Of a stretch of 64,000 nt of DNA, positions 44,923 to 54,004 are shown in pieces. Numbering within the stretch: position 1 is the stretch's first letter; each line of letters starts with the position of its first letter. The notes beneath the pieces were generated by a model, which was given only the letters and a program-made list of their open reading frames with translations, was not told where the DNA came from and ran no database searches. The stretch is from Oceanicaulis sp. HTCC2633 (GTDB taxonomy: Bacteria > Pseudomonadota > Alphaproteobacteria > Caulobacterales > Maricaulaceae), in the NCBI RefSeq assembly GCF_000152745.1, contig NZ_CH672428.1, forward strand, positions 1,567,251 through 1,631,250, read 5' to 3'. A program made the translations under genes and the position numbers.

Positions 44923-45843
44923 ATGCAACCCATGACACATAACAACATCACCTCTCGGGAAACGTCACACCGCAAGGGTATTCTGCTGGCTGGCGGATTG
45001 GGGACACGACTTGCGCCGCTAACACAGTCGGTCTCCAAACAATTGCTGCCCATCTATGACAAACCGCTCGTTTTCTACCCCCTCTCCACCCTGATGCTAG
45101 CGGGCATCAAGGACGTGCTCGTCATCTCGACACCAGATCATATTGACCAGTTCAAGCGATTGCTGGGCGATGGTTCTGACTGGAACATGCACATTTCCTA
45201 TCAGGTCCAGGCGGAACCCAAAGGGGTGGCCGAAGCCCTCATCCTGGCAGAGAGCTGGCTAGACGGCGCCCCCAGCCTCTTGGCGCTGGGTGACAACATC
45301 CTGCACTCGACCGGACTCACGGGATTGCTGCTGGACAGCGTTCAACCCAGTCAAGGAGCTACGATCTTTGCGTTTCCGGTTCAGGATCCGTCACAATTCG
45401 GTGTCGTGGATTTCGACGAGAACGGCGCTGCGATCAGCTTGGAAGAGAAACCGTCCAACCCACGGAGCGAGTGGGCCGTTACAGGTCTGTACGTTTATGA
45501 TGAAACAGCATCACAGAAAGCACGCTCTCTGTCTCCCTCAACGAGGGGCGAGCTCGAAATCACCGACCTCAACAAACTCTACCTGTCCGAGAAAACATTG
45601 AATGTGGTTCGTTTCCCCCGTGGCACGACATGGCTGGACACCGGAACCCTGGACGGTCTGGTCACAGCCAGTGAATGGGTGCGCGCAACTGAGCGCCAGA
45701 ACGGCTTTAAAATCGCTTGCCCTGAGGAAATCGCCTGGCGGAATGGATGGATTTCGCGCGAGCAGCTGGCTGCGATCAGCCTCCGCTACAAGAATGAATA
45801 CGGCGCTTACCTGAAACGGCTTAGCGACAGCTCAAAATCCTGA
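44923..45843 (+). CDS. rfbA: Glucose-1-phosphate thymidylyltransferase
   Basis: 306 residues. [17 protein letters not shown] with [18 protein letters not shown] is the nucleotidyltransferase signature of Rfb[28 protein letters not shown] and [13 protein letters not shown] complete it. It makes dTDP-glucose, the first step of the rhamnose pathway. About 15 extra residues precede the core; a second ATG lies 9 bases in. It starts directly after the rfbD stop and ends the operon; gpmA follows after 20 bases on the same strand. Confidence 0.96.
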   Translation: MQPMTHNNITSRETSHRKGILLAGGLGTRLAPLTQSVSKQLLPIYDKPLVFYPLSTLMLAGIKDVLVISTPDHIDQFKRLLGDGSDWNMHISYQVQAEPKGVAEALILAESWLDGAPSLLALGDNILHSTGLTGLLLDSVQPSQGATIFAFPVQDPSQFGVVDFDENGAAISLEEKPSNPRSEWAVTGLYVYDETASQKARSLSPSTRGELEITDLNKLYLSEKTLNVVRFPRGTTWLDTGTLDGLVTASEWVRATERQNGFKIACPEEIAWRNGWISREQLAAISLRYKNEYGAYLKRLSDSSKS

Positions 45844-45863
45844 AAAATTCGGAGTATCCCATC

Positions 45864-46583
45864 ATGACCCGTCTTGTGCTCACCCGTCACGGCCAGAGCG
45901 TCTGGAACCTTGAGAACCGGTTTACGGGCTGGGTCGATGTGGATCTGACCGAAGAGGGCGTCAAACAGGCCAAACGCGGCGGCGAACTGCTCGCTGAGGC
46001 CGGGTTCAAACCTGACTTCGCCTGCACCTCGGTGCTCAAGCGCGCCATCCGCACGCTCTGGTTCGCGCTTGAGGGCGTCGATCGGGTCTGGGTTCCTGTG
46101 GAAAAGACCTGGTTGCTCAATGAGCGCCATTACGGCGCGCTGACCGGGCTGAACAAGGCCGAGACCGCCGAGAAGCATGGCGAGGAGCAGGTGAAGATCT
46201 GGCGGCGCTCCTATGACATTCCGCCGCCGGCCCTTGAAACGACCGACGAGCGTCATCCGCGCTTTGACGACCGTTACGCCAGTCTTGATCCGGCGCTGCT
46301 GCCGGGCACGGAAAGTCTCAAACTGACGCTCGATCGCGTCGCGCCCTATTTCGACAGCACCATCGCGCCGAAGATCAAGGCAGGCGAGGACATCCTGATC
46401 TCCGCCCATGGCAATTCGCTGCGCGCGCTGATCAAGATGCTGTTTGACGTCTCTGCAGACGACATCGTCAAGGTGGAAGTCCCCACCGGCAACCCGCTGA
46501 TGATCGAGCTCGATGGCCTCAAGCCGGTCTCCGCGCGCTATCTCGATGAAGATCGCGCCCAGCCGCTCGACTTTGCGAAGTGA
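45864..46583 (+). CDS. gpmA: 2,3-bisphosphoglycerate-dependent phosphoglycerate mutase
   Basis: 239 residues, the normal length of the cofactor-dependent enzyme. [20 protein letters not shown] carries the phosphorylated histidine. [14 protein letters not shown] and [16 protein letters not shown] hold the other catalytic residues. It interconverts 3- and 2-phosphoglycerate in glycolysis. It has no tie to the rhamnose genes beyond position, though readthrough from rfbA is likely because no terminator separates them. The ribD-like gene starts 4 bases after its stop. Confidence 0.97.
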   Translation: MTRLVLTRHGQSVWNLENRFTGWVDVDLTEEGVKQAKRGGELLAEAGFKPDFACTSVLKRAIRTLWFALEGVDRVWVPVEKTWLLNERHYGALTGLNKAETAEKHGEEQVKIWRRSYDIPPPALETTDERHPRFDDRYASLDPALLPGTESLKLTLDRVAPYFDSTIAPKIKAGEDILISAHGNSLRALIKMLFDVSADDIVKVEVPTGNPLMIELDGLKPVSARYLDEDRAQPLDFAK

Positions 46584-46587
46584 TCCC

Positions 46588-47175
46588 ATGACCTCACGCC
46601 CGGTCACGGCTGAGGATCTGCGCTACATGGATACGGCGCTGGCGCTGGCCTATGCGCGCCTGGGCCAGACCGCGCCCAACCCGTCTGTTGGCTGCATCAT
46701 TGTCCGGGACGGACGCATTATCGGCGCCGCGGCCACCGCCCCTGGCGGACGTCCCCATGCCGAGCCGCAGGCTCTCGAGCAAGCGGGCGCCCGTGCAGAA
46801 GGCGCGACGGTCTACGTCACGCTTGAACCCTGCGCTCATTACGGCAAGACGCCGCCCTGCGCCGAGGCCCTGATCGCCGCTCATCCGGCGGAAGTCGTCA
46901 TCGCCTGCCGCGACCCGTTCGAGCATGTGGCGGGGCGCGGCATGACGATGCTGGCGGACGCCGGCATCGCAGTTCTTGAGGGTGTGCGGGAAGCGGACGC
47001 AATCGCTCTGAACGCCGGGTTTTTCGAGCGGCTCAAGACTGGCCGCCCCCTGCTGGCGTCCGATCCTCGCACTGGATTGTTTGACGCCGATCTCGTTCTG
47101 CAGGCGGGAGAGGATACCGGGGCCGCGCTCGACCGGCTGGGCGCACAGGGCCTGACCCGGGTGCGTCAGCGATAA
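46588..47175 (+). CDS. ribD: RibD deaminase domain, reductase domain missing
   Basis: 195 residues from the ATG at 46588; the longer frame to 46513 lies in gpmA. The deaminase half is complete: APNPSVGCIIV, the zinc ligands in GRPHAEPQAL (His with catalytic Glu) and EPCAHYGKTPPCAEAL (two Cys). After FFERLKTGRPLLASDPRTGL the normal ~210-residue reductase domain is reduced to about 40 residues. It should deaminate the riboflavin-pathway pyrimidine, but another protein must supply the reductase. No frameshift remnant is seen downstream, so this looks like a stable short form rather than a fresh pseudogene. Confidence 0.85.
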   Translation: MTSRPVTAEDLRYMDTALALAYARLGQTAPNPSVGCIIVRDGRIIGAAATAPGGRPHAEPQALEQAGARAEGATVYVTLEPCAHYGKTPPCAEALIAAHPAEVVIACRDPFEHVAGRGMTMLADAGIAVLEGVREADAIALNAGFFERLKTGRPLLASDPRTGLFDADLVLQAGEDTGAALDRLGAQGLTRVRQR

Positions 47176-47276
47176 AAACGCCGGCTTTGCACGCTCCGAC
47201 AAGATAGCGTTAACAGGCAGTGGGCCACACTCGCCCATAACGGGCGGCCACGCCCATCGCCCGTAACGGATCAAAG

Positions 47277-48575
47277 ATGATCGGCAAGCCTATCCAGTAT
47301 CAGCCCCTGACCCAGCTTGAGGTGGATGAAGCCTGCCGCAAGCATGAGTTTCTCATGAACGGGCGCATGGGCGGCGCCCGGGCGAATTTCTCCTACAAGA
47401 TCCTCAAGGGGCTTGATCTTTCAGGCCGCAACCTGGCGGATGCCGACCTGTCAGGCGCCATTCTTGAGGGCACGAACTTTTCCGGCGCCAATCTGACCCG
47501 TGCGACGATTTTCGCCGCCGACATGCGACAGGCGAACCTCTCGGGCGCCGTGCTGCACCGGGCGGACATGCGCGGGGTGATCCTGCGCGGCGCGGACCTG
47601 ACAGGCGCGGACCTCAGCCAGGCGGACCTGCGCGAAGGCGCCATCGCCCAGGTGGACCGGGAAAAGGGCCTCGCCGTCATCACCCATGAACAGCGTCCCG
47701 GCGAAGCCAGCGAAGCCCGCTTCAAGGGCGCAAACCTGTCCCAGACCAAGATGACCGGGGCCGTGGCCCAATCATCGGACTTCACCGATGCGGTCCTGAT
47801 CGGGGCGCGGCTGACCCGCGCCAATCTGCGCGGTTCGCGCTTTCCCGGCGCGAACCTTCAGGACGCCGACCTTTATGGCGCGGACCTGAGTGACGCGGAT
47901 ATGCGCGATTGCGTGCTGATCGGCGCCAAGACCGACATGTGCCAGTTCCAGCGCGCCAATCTGGAAGGCGCCTTGCGCGATGCCCCGCCGCCCGAGATCG
48001 CCGATCCGGGCGGGGAAACCGCCAAGGCGCTCGATCGCCATGCTCGCTGGTGCGAGACCGGCGGCGCGGAAGGCGCCCCCTCCACCTTCAATGACAAGGA
48101 CCTGCGCGGGCTCAAATCGCTGGCCGGGCGCAATCTCACCGCGCTTCAGGCGCGCAACGCCATTCTCTATGGCCTTGATATGGAAGGCGTGGAACTTCAG
48201 GGCGCGAAACTGTCCGGCGCGGACCTTCGGATGACATCTCTGCGCGGCGCGGATCTGCGCGGCGCCGATCTCAAGGGCGCCAAGCTGAACAACGCCGATC
48301 TGCGCGAAGCGCAGCTGGGCCCGCTGGTCCTGCCCAATGACCGTTTGCTCGCCGCATCCATCGCCGAGGCCTGCCTGCGCTATGCGGATCTGTCCGGCGC
48401 AGACCTTCATCATCTTCAGGCGGAGGCGGCCGACCTGTCCTTCGCCCGCATGCATGGCGTGGACGCGCGCAAGGCGATCTTCACCCGCGCGCTCTTCACG
48501 GGCGCCAAGGTGAGCGATCAGTTCACCTCCATGGTCGAGGACCTGACCGACGCGGTGGATATCAACGCGGCCTGA
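47277..48575 (+). CDS. Pentapeptide-repeat protein
   Basis: 432 residues made mostly of A(D/N)LxG-type five-residue repeats in three blocks (about 45-125, 150-225 and 290-400), which would fold into right-handed quadrilateral beta-helices. Repeats such as ADLSGA, ANLRGS and ADLRGA are easy to see. The blocks are split by short non-repeat segments (for example around VDREKGLAVITHEQRP and ALDRHARWCETGG). There is no signal peptide. Some family members mimic DNA or bind gyrase, but most have no known role; no function is assigned. It stands alone between ribD and nadE. The N-terminal ~40 residues (RKHEFLMNGRMGGARANF) are not repeats. Confidence 0.93.
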   Translation: MIGKPIQYQPLTQLEVDEACRKHEFLMNGRMGGARANFSYKILKGLDLSGRNLADADLSGAILEGTNFSGANLTRATIFAADMRQANLSGAVLHRADMRGVILRGADLTGADLSQADLREGAIAQVDREKGLAVITHEQRPGEASEARFKGANLSQTKMTGAVAQSSDFTDAVLIGARLTRANLRGSRFPGANLQDADLYGADLSDADMRDCVLIGAKTDMCQFQRANLEGALRDAPPPEIADPGGETAKALDRHARWCETGGAEGAPSTFNDKDLRGLKSLAGRNLTALQARNAILYGLDMEGVELQGAKLSGADLRMTSLRGADLRGADLKGAKLNNADLREAQLGPLVLPNDRLLAASIAEACLRYADLSGADLHHLQAEAADLSFARMHGVDARKAIFTRALFTGAKVSDQFTSMVEDLTDAVDINAA

Positions 48576-48651
48576 GTAGACGATCGCCGCTTCTGCCGAT
48601 AAATACTCATCCTGAGCATAAGGGGGCTCCGCCCCTCTGACAGGTGACCTC

Positions 48652-50709
48652 ATGTCCGCATTCACGAATATCTACCGCCACGGCTTCGCCCGCATCGCCG
48701 CCTTCGCGCCGGAGGTTCATCTGGCCGAGCCGCTGGCGAACGCCGAAACGCTGATCGGACTGGTGCGACAGGCCCATGAGCGTCATGCCGCCGTGTGCCT
48801 GTTCCCGGAACTGGGCCTGACCGGATATTCCGTGGATGACCTTCATCATCAGACGGCGCTTCTGGACGCCGCTGAGAACGCGGCGGCGCGGATCATCGAA
48901 GCGAGCGAGGGCCTGCGGCCCCTGATCTTCTTCGGGTGCGCGCTCAGAAGCTCTGGCCAGCTCTTCAACTGTGCGCTGGCGGTGCAGGACGGCCAGTTGC
49001 TGGGCGTCATCCCCAAGAGCTATCTGCCGAACTATCGCGAATTCTATGAAAAGCGCTGGTTCTCCGACGCCTCAAGCGTGATCGAGGACACGATCTCGGT
49101 GGGTGGTCATATCGCGCCCTTCGGCACGGATCTTCTCTTTGAAGCGCTCGACCTGCCCGGCCTCGTCGTTCATGCCGAGATCTGCGAGGACTTCTGGTCA
49201 CCCATCCCGCCGAGCCTTCATGGCGCGCTGGCCGGGGCGACCGTGATGGTGAACCTGTCCGCCTCCAACGCCACGATCGGAAAGGCGCGCGAGCGGGCGG
49301 CCCTGTGCGACGCCCAGTCACGACGCACCCAGGGCGCCTATGTCTTCTCGGCGGCAGGGACCGGGGAATCCACCACGGACCTCGCCTGGGACGGCCAGCT
49401 TCTGGCCTATCAGCAAGGCGAGCTGCTGGCCGAGGGCGAGCGCTTCCTCAATGACACGCCTGCGGTGCTCTATGCTGATATCGATCTGGAGCGCATCACC
49501 GGCGAACGCGCGCGCCTGTCCACCTGGCGCGACGCCTGCGCGCGACATGCGGACGCCCTCAAAGCCTATACGCGCATCGGCTTCACGCTGGACATGGACC
49601 GGGACGCCGCGATCGCGCTGGAGCGCAGCATAGATCGCTTCCCGTTTGTGCCCAATGACGCCACCCGCCTCGATGAGGACTGCTACGAGGCTTACAATAT
49701 CCAGGTGCAAGGGCTCGTTCAGCGCCTGAAAGCGACCGGTCTGAAGCGCGCCGTGATCGGCGTTTCGGGCGGGCTTGATTCCACCCAGGCGCTCATCGTG
49801 ACCGCCCGCGCCTTTGACCGGCTGGGACTGGATCGGTCCGGCATTTTCGCTGTGACCTTGCCCGGCTTCGCCACCTCCGAAGGCACCCGCAGGAATGCGC
49901 TGGCCTTGATCGAAGGGCTGGGCGCGACCCATCGCGAGATCGACATCCGTCCCGCCGCCGAGCGCATGCTGGCCGATCTCAATCACCCCTATTCGGATGG
50001 CGCGGACCAGTACGACGTCACCTTCGAGAACGTGCAGGCGGGGCTCCGCACCGACTATCTCTTCCGCATGGCCAATCATGAGGGCGGGCTGGTGATCGGA
50101 ACGGGCGACCTGTCCGAGCTGGCGCTAGGCTGGTGCACTTATGGCGTCGGCGATCATATGAGCCATTACAATGTGAACGCCGGCGTGGCGAAAACCCTGA
50201 TCCAGCACCTGATCGGCTGGGCGGCAAGGCGTGAGGAATACGGCGCGGACGTGTCACGTGCATTGATGGATGTGCTCAATACCGAGATCTCGCCCGAGCT
50301 GGTGCCTGCAGGCGCGGACGGCGCGATCCAGAGCACCGAGGCCGCCATCGGCCCCTACCCGCTCAATGACTTCTTCCTGCACTATGTGGTGCGTCACGGC
50401 TTCTCGCCGGCCAAGATTGCTTTCCTCGCCGAGCAGGCCTGGAGCGACAAGGCGGCGGGCGACTGGCCGCCCCATGTGGCGGACGCTGACCAACGCGCCT
50501 TTGACCGGGCGACCATCCTGCACTGGCTGGGTGAGTTTGCTCGGCGCTTCTTCGGCAATTCCCAATTCAAGCGTTCGGCCATTCCCAACGGTCCCAAACT
50601 GACCTCTGCGGGCGCATTGAGCCCGCGTGGAGACTGGCGCATGCCCTCTGATTCCAGCGCGAAAGTCTGGCGTGACGCGGTGCAGACGCTCAAGGACGAG
50701 CTACTCTGA
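48652..50709 (+). CDS. nadE: Glutamine-dependent NAD+ synthetase
   Basis: 685 residues. The N-terminal amidase (CN-hydrolase) domain has the catalytic Glu in [13 protein letters not shown], Lys in [19 protein letters not shown] and Cys in [11 protein letters not shown]. The C-terminal synthetase has the PP-loop [14 protein letters not shown] and [16 protein letters not shown]. It amidates nicotinate adenine dinucleotide using glutamine nitrogen. AGGTGA precedes the ATG. Length fits the long two-domain form found in many alphaproteobacteria and actinobacteria. Confidence 0.97.
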   Translation: MSAFTNIYRHGFARIAAFAPEVHLAEPLANAETLIGLVRQAHERHAAVCLFPELGLTGYSVDDLHHQTALLDAAENAAARIIEASEGLRPLIFFGCALRSSGQLFNCALAVQDGQLLGVIPKSYLPNYREFYEKRWFSDASSVIEDTISVGGHIAPFGTDLLFEALDLPGLVVHAEICEDFWSPIPPSLHGALAGATVMVNLSASNATIGKARERAALCDAQSRRTQGAYVFSAAGTGESTTDLAWDGQLLAYQQGELLAEGERFLNDTPAVLYADIDLERITGERARLSTWRDACARHADALKAYTRIGFTLDMDRDAAIALERSIDRFPFVPNDATRLDEDCYEAYNIQVQGLVQRLKATGLKRAVIGVSGGLDSTQALIVTARAFDRLGLDRSGIFAVTLPGFATSEGTRRNALALIEGLGATHREIDIRPAAERMLADLNHPYSDGADQYDVTFENVQAGLRTDYLFRMANHEGGLVIGTGDLSELALGWCTYGVGDHMSHYNVNAGVAKTLIQHLIGWAARREEYGADVSRALMDVLNTEISPELVPAGADGAIQSTEAAIGPYPLNDFFLHYVVRHGFSPAKIAFLAEQAWSDKAAGDWPPHVADADQRAFDRATILHWLGEFARRFFGNSQFKRSAIPNGPKLTSAGALSPRGDWRMPSDSSAKVWRDAVQTLKDELL

Positions 50710-50713
50710 CACG

Positions 50714-50747
50714 AAAAAACGGCGCTCCCCATGAGAAAGGAGCGCCG
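50714..50747 (-). terminator. Terminator downstream of the Hsp20 gene
   Basis: On the minus strand CGGCGCTCC and GGAGCGCCG form a 9-base-pair stem with a 10-base loop, followed by TTTTTTCG. The T-tract on this side shows that it stops leftward transcripts from the Hsp20 gene, about 110 bases after its stop. The same stem may slow nadE transcripts from the other side. Confidence 0.82.
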
Positions 50748-50856
50748 CGAGGTCGAAAGAGGAAAAGTCGGTTGGAAAATCAGGCCCGACCGGCCAGACG
50801 CCGACTATCGGGGGGAGGGACGTGTCGCGTCCGTCCGATCGGGCCGCGATCCCGGC

Positions 50857-51327
50857 TTAGGCGGCGGACGCCTTGTCAGCCGAGATCAGCTTGGTTTCGG
50901 ATTTGCCGTTGACGGCGATCCGGCGCGGCTTCTTCGCTTCGGGAATCTCGCGCTCGAGCTGGATGCGCAGCAGGCCATTCTCAAGGCTGGCCTCGCGCAC
51001 CTGGACATGGTCAGCGAGATGGAAGCGGCGCTCGAACGAGCGTTCTGCGATGCCGCGATGCAGATAATTGCGTTGTTCGGCGTCTTCCGACTGCGTGCGC
51101 TTGCCGGCGATCGTCAGCACATTTTCCTGCACCTCGATCTCGAGATCATCCTCTCCGAACCCGGCGACCGCGAGCTCGATCTGATATTCGTGCTCGGACA
51201 GCTGTTCGATATTGTACGGGGGGTAGCCGCCGGACGGCTCCAGCTTCGCCGCGTTGTCGATCATGTTGGCCAGACGGTCAAATCCGACAATCGTGCGGTA
51301 AAGCGGCGAGAAATCAGTCGTACGCAT
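50857..51327 (-). CDS. Small heat-shock protein (Hsp20/IbpA family)
   Basis: 156 residues from the ATG at 51327, which has a strong AAGGAGG 9 bases upstream; the frame to 51363 is not needed. The start DFSPLYRTIVGFDRLANMI and the alpha-crystallin domain (YNIEQLSEHEYQIELAVAGF, then RIQLEREIPEAKKPRRI) match the IbpA class. RNYLHRGIAERSFERRF is the classic mid-domain block. It binds unfolding proteins in the cytoplasm without ATP. Heat-shock control is expected, but I could not place a clear sigma-32 promoter in the ~280-base gap to the next gene. Confidence 0.96.
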   Translation of the reverse strand: MRTTDFSPLYRTIVGFDRLANMIDNAAKLEPSGGYPPYNIEQLSEHEYQIELAVAGFGEDDLEIEVQENVLTIAGKRTQSEDAEQRNYLHRGIAERSFERRFHLADHVQVREASLENGLLRIQLEREIPEAKKPRRIAVNGKSETKLISADKASAA

Positions 51328-51610
51328 GGTATCGATCCTCCTTGGAAGCGATCGGGCCCGCATGCGGGCGGGCTATGGTTTTCAAAGGTCGCCATCCCGA
51401 CCACCCGCAGCATGCAGCGTGGTCTGTCCGGCAATCCGTAAAGCCCCGTATGGCGGCCTTACGAAACTTGAATTGGGTAAGCGTCGCGAAGGGCGCAAGA
51501 GGTCAGCGCGATTTTTTTCTACATCGCGCCCCTGATCGTCATCGCGCCATTGTGAGAGGACGCATTCCGCCTCTATGATCCGTGCAATCTCGGCTAACCG
51601 GAGTGAGTAC

Positions 51611-52564
51611 ATGCAACGTCTGACAGCCCTTCTTACCGCCGCCTCGGCCTGCGCCGTTCTGGCGGCCTGTGGCGCACCTTCCCAAGAGGAGGATGCGGAC
51701 GCGTCCATGCCGGCCGCGGAAATGACCGACGAGGCCTCGTCCCTGACAGACGATGAGATCGCGAATGAAGCGGAGATGATGGAGGATGCATCTGCAGAAT
51801 CCGGAACTCTGGCCTGGGCGGTCGAAGGCGAGTGGCGCAGTGAGGAAGAACGCGCGCGGGATCCTTACCGGCATCCGTATGAGACGCTTGAGTTCTTCGG
51901 CATCGATCCGTCGGGCCGCATCATGGAAATCTGGCCCGGCGGCGGCTGGTACACCGACATTCTGGCGCCGTGGATCAACGCCAATGGCGGCGAATACATC
52001 GCCGTCTGGTCAGATATTGCGCCGGACAACCAGCGCGCCCTCAACTTCCGCCAGAGCTTCGAGGACAAGTTTGGCGGCCCCCTTTACGGGGACGTCACCA
52101 TGGCCACCTTCGACAGTGAAACCGGTCCCATTGCCGAACCCGGTTCGGTGGACGCCATTGTGACGTTCCGCAACACCCATTCCTGGATGGGCCGTGGCGC
52201 GGCGGAAAAAGCCTTCAGCGATTTCTATGACGTGCTCGCGCCTGGCGGCGTTCTGGGCCTTGTCCAGCACCGTCTGCCCGCTGACCGCGTGCAGGACCCG
52301 CGCGCCAGCACGGGCTATGTCCAGCAGGATCTGGTGATCTCCATGGCGGAAGAGGCCGGATTTGAACTGGTCGAAGCCAGCGAGATCAACGCCAACCCTG
52401 CCGACACCGCAGACCATCCGTTCGGGGTCTGGACCCTGCCGCCGGTGTCCCGGACCTCGGATTTCGGCGAGCCCGCTGATCCCGAGTTTGATCGCGCGCC
52501 CTATGACGCGATCGGGGAATCGGACCGGATGACCCTTCTGTTCCGCAAACCTGCGGGCGAATAG
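51611..52564 (+). CDS. Lipoprotein with methyltransferase-like domain
   Basis: 317 residues from the ATG at 51611 with GGAGTGAG just upstream. The N-terminus is a lipoprotein signal (LTALLTAASACAVLAACG, lipobox AAC), followed by an acidic linker of ~60 residues. The rest matches the predicted methyltransferase family in which the SAM motif reads RIMEIWPGGGWYTDILAPW; VDAIVTFRNTHSWMG and LAPGGVLGLVQHR follow. A periplasmic SAM enzyme would lack cofactor, so the domain may bind something else; its function is unknown. A strong terminator follows the gene. Confidence 0.88.
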   Translation: MQRLTALLTAASACAVLAACGAPSQEEDADASMPAAEMTDEASSLTDDEIANEAEMMEDASAESGTLAWAVEGEWRSEEERARDPYRHPYETLEFFGIDPSGRIMEIWPGGGWYTDILAPWINANGGEYIAVWSDIAPDNQRALNFRQSFEDKFGGPLYGDVTMATFDSETGPIAEPGSVDAIVTFRNTHSWMGRGAAEKAFSDFYDVLAPGGVLGLVQHRLPADRVQDPRASTGYVQQDLVISMAEEAGFELVEASEINANPADTADHPFGVWTLPPVSRTSDFGEPADPEFDRAPYDAIGESDRMTLLFRKPAGE

Positions 52565-52571
52565 GCCTCAG

Positions 52572-52604
52572 CGCCGGCCTGGTCCTCCAGGCCGGCGTTT
52601 TTTT
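52572..52604 (+). terminator. Strong rho-independent terminator
   Basis: A perfect 11-base-pair stem (CGCCGGCCTGG / CCAGGCCGGCG) with a TCCT loop is followed by TTTTTTTA. It lies 8 bases after the stop of the methyltransferase-like lipoprotein gene and ends just before the convergent hisN stop. Confidence 0.96.
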
Positions 52605-52610
52605 ATGCGA

Positions 52611-53414
52611 TCAGAGCGCAGCTGGCGCGAGCATGTCCAGGGCCCTGGCGTGCAGTTCCGGCGACGCAGCCGCCAGCAACTGCCCGCCTTCATGGGCCGG
52701 TTCGCCGCGCCAGTTGGTGATGACGCCGCCCGCGCCGCTGACCACCGGGATCAGCGCGCCCACATCCCAGGCCTTGAGACCGCTCTCGATCACCAGATCG
52801 ACGCCCCCGGCCGCCAGCGCAGCATAGGCGTACGCATCCAGACCATAGCGGCGCACCTTCGCCGCCCGGGCCACAGTCATGAAGCACTCAGCTTCACCCC
52901 CTTCAAAGAGGCCAGGATCGGTTGTTGAGACAATGGCGTCCTCGATGCGATCGACCGATTGACGCGTTTTCAGGGGTTGTCTCGATCCCCCGTGGTCCAG
53001 CCAGGCCGCGTCACCGGCGACGCCGCTATAGCGTTCGCCCGTGAAAGGCTGATCGATCACGGAAAGGATCGGTCCCTCAGGACCATACAGGGCGATCAGG
53101 ACACACCAGGTGGGCAGGCCCGCGATGAAGGCGCGCGTGCCGTCAATGGGATCGACAACCCAGGTGCGGCCGGACCGTCCCAGGGTTTCAGCCTGCTCCT
53201 CACCCAGAACGCCGTCATCCGGTCGGTCCTGCGCCAGAAGGGCGCGGATTCGCGCCTCGATGGCGCGATCCGCTTCTGTCACGGGGTCGAATTCCTGTGC
53301 GGGTTTGGCGTCGCCGCGAAGTCCGGTCCGGAAATGCTGCAAGGCGATCGGACGCGCAGCGTCCGCCAGTTGAGCGGCCAGCGCCAACTCTGCAGTCACA
53401 TCCAGATCGGACAT
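52611..53414 (-). CDS. hisN: Histidinol-phosphatase, IMPase family
   Basis: 267 residues with the inositol-monophosphatase fold. The metal site is GEEQ near residue 72, WVVDPIDGTRAFIAGLP and the late LKAWDVGALIPVVSGAGG. The short loop after DPIDGTRAF and the C-terminal segment are those of the HisN subgroup, which makes histidinol from histidinol phosphate. An inositol- or other sugar-phosphatase role is possible. No his genes are nearby. It differs from cysQ, encoded 18 kb away, in motif context. Confidence 0.87.
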   Translation of the reverse strand: MSDLDVTAELALAAQLADAARPIALQHFRTGLRGDAKPAQEFDPVTEADRAIEARIRALLAQDRPDDGVLGEEQAETLGRSGRTWVVDPIDGTRAFIAGLPTWCVLIALYGPEGPILSVIDQPFTGERYSGVAGDAAWLDHGGSRQPLKTRQSVDRIEDAIVSTTDPGLFEGGEAECFMTVARAAKVRRYGLDAYAYAALAAGGVDLVIESGLKAWDVGALIPVVSGAGGVITNWRGEPAHEGGQLLAAASPELHARALDMLAPAAL

Positions 53415-53441
53415 CGGGAACTCGGTGTCGGACGTTAGCGC

Positions 53442-53834
53442 TTACGCGACGTTTTCGCCCCGGGAATCCGGGTCAAGAGACCGGGCCAGCTCGAGCAGAC
53501 GGCGGCGCGGACGCTCATTGAGCTTGTAGTAGGCGCGCACCAGATCCAGCGTTTCCTTCTGGGAAAGCACGTCGGCTGCCACGTTCTCGCCTTCCGGCGC
53601 CGCAGATTCGCCCGTGCCCTGCAGGCCTTCGTAGAAGTACTGCACCGGAACATCGAGCGCTTCAGCCAGCTCGAACAGACGCGATGCGCTGACGCGATTG
53701 GCGCCGCTCTCGTATTTCTGGATCTGCTGGAAGCGAATGCCGACCGATTGCGCGAGCTGTTGCTGAGTCAGCCCCAGCAGACGGCGACGGCGACGGATCC
53801 GCTTACCCACGTGATGGTCAATTGCATTGGTCAT
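53442..53834 (-). CDS. XRE-family transcriptional regulator
   Basis: 130 residues. A helix-turn-helix lies at about 12-70 (RIRRRRRLLGLTQQQLAQSV, then GIRFQQIQKYESGANRVSAS), with the recognition helix in FQQIQKYE. The C-terminal half is a short helical segment (YYKLNERPRRRLLELARSLD) that may mediate dimers. The type is common in alphaproteobacteria with several copies per genome; the target genes are unknown. A perfect inverted repeat lies 30-55 bases upstream of its start and could be an autoregulatory operator. Confidence 0.93.
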   Translation of the reverse strand: MTNAIDHHVGKRIRRRRRLLGLTQQQLAQSVGIRFQQIQKYESGANRVSASRLFELAEALDVPVQYFYEGLQGTGESAAPEGENVAADVLSQKETLDLVRAYYKLNERPRRRLLELARSLDPDSRGENVA

Positions 53835-53862
53835 TGTGAAAACCCTCGATCAAACTTTTCCA

Positions 53863-53890
53863 GTTGCGATTCCCCCGTCAAGATCGCAAC
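53863..53890 (-). promoter_or_regulatory. Inverted repeat over a possible -35 box (candidate operator)
   Basis: GTTGCGAT and ATCGCAAC are perfect 8-base inverted repeats separated by 12 bases, upstream of the XRE gene. A TTGACG (minus strand, 53876-53881) lies between the arms. With 17-base spacing the -10 would be a poor AAAGTT, so the promoter is uncertain. Binding by the regulator encoded directly downstream is a natural guess. Confidence 0.4.
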
Positions 53891-54004
53891 ACGACACTTC
53901 AATGACACCTGAGATATGGCACAGCATTGCTCGCCTCGCAAGTGAACGCAGCAGCGCAAATCGCGCCTCAGGAAAGACTCTGCGGATATGCTTTCCAAAA
54001 CACT

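Noticed and set aside
51430-51500. Possible sigma-32 promoter for Hsp20
   Set aside because: CTTACC and CCGCCATAC occur on the minus strand at roughly suitable spacing, but the -35 lacks the expected CTTG and the fit is too weak to report as a feature.
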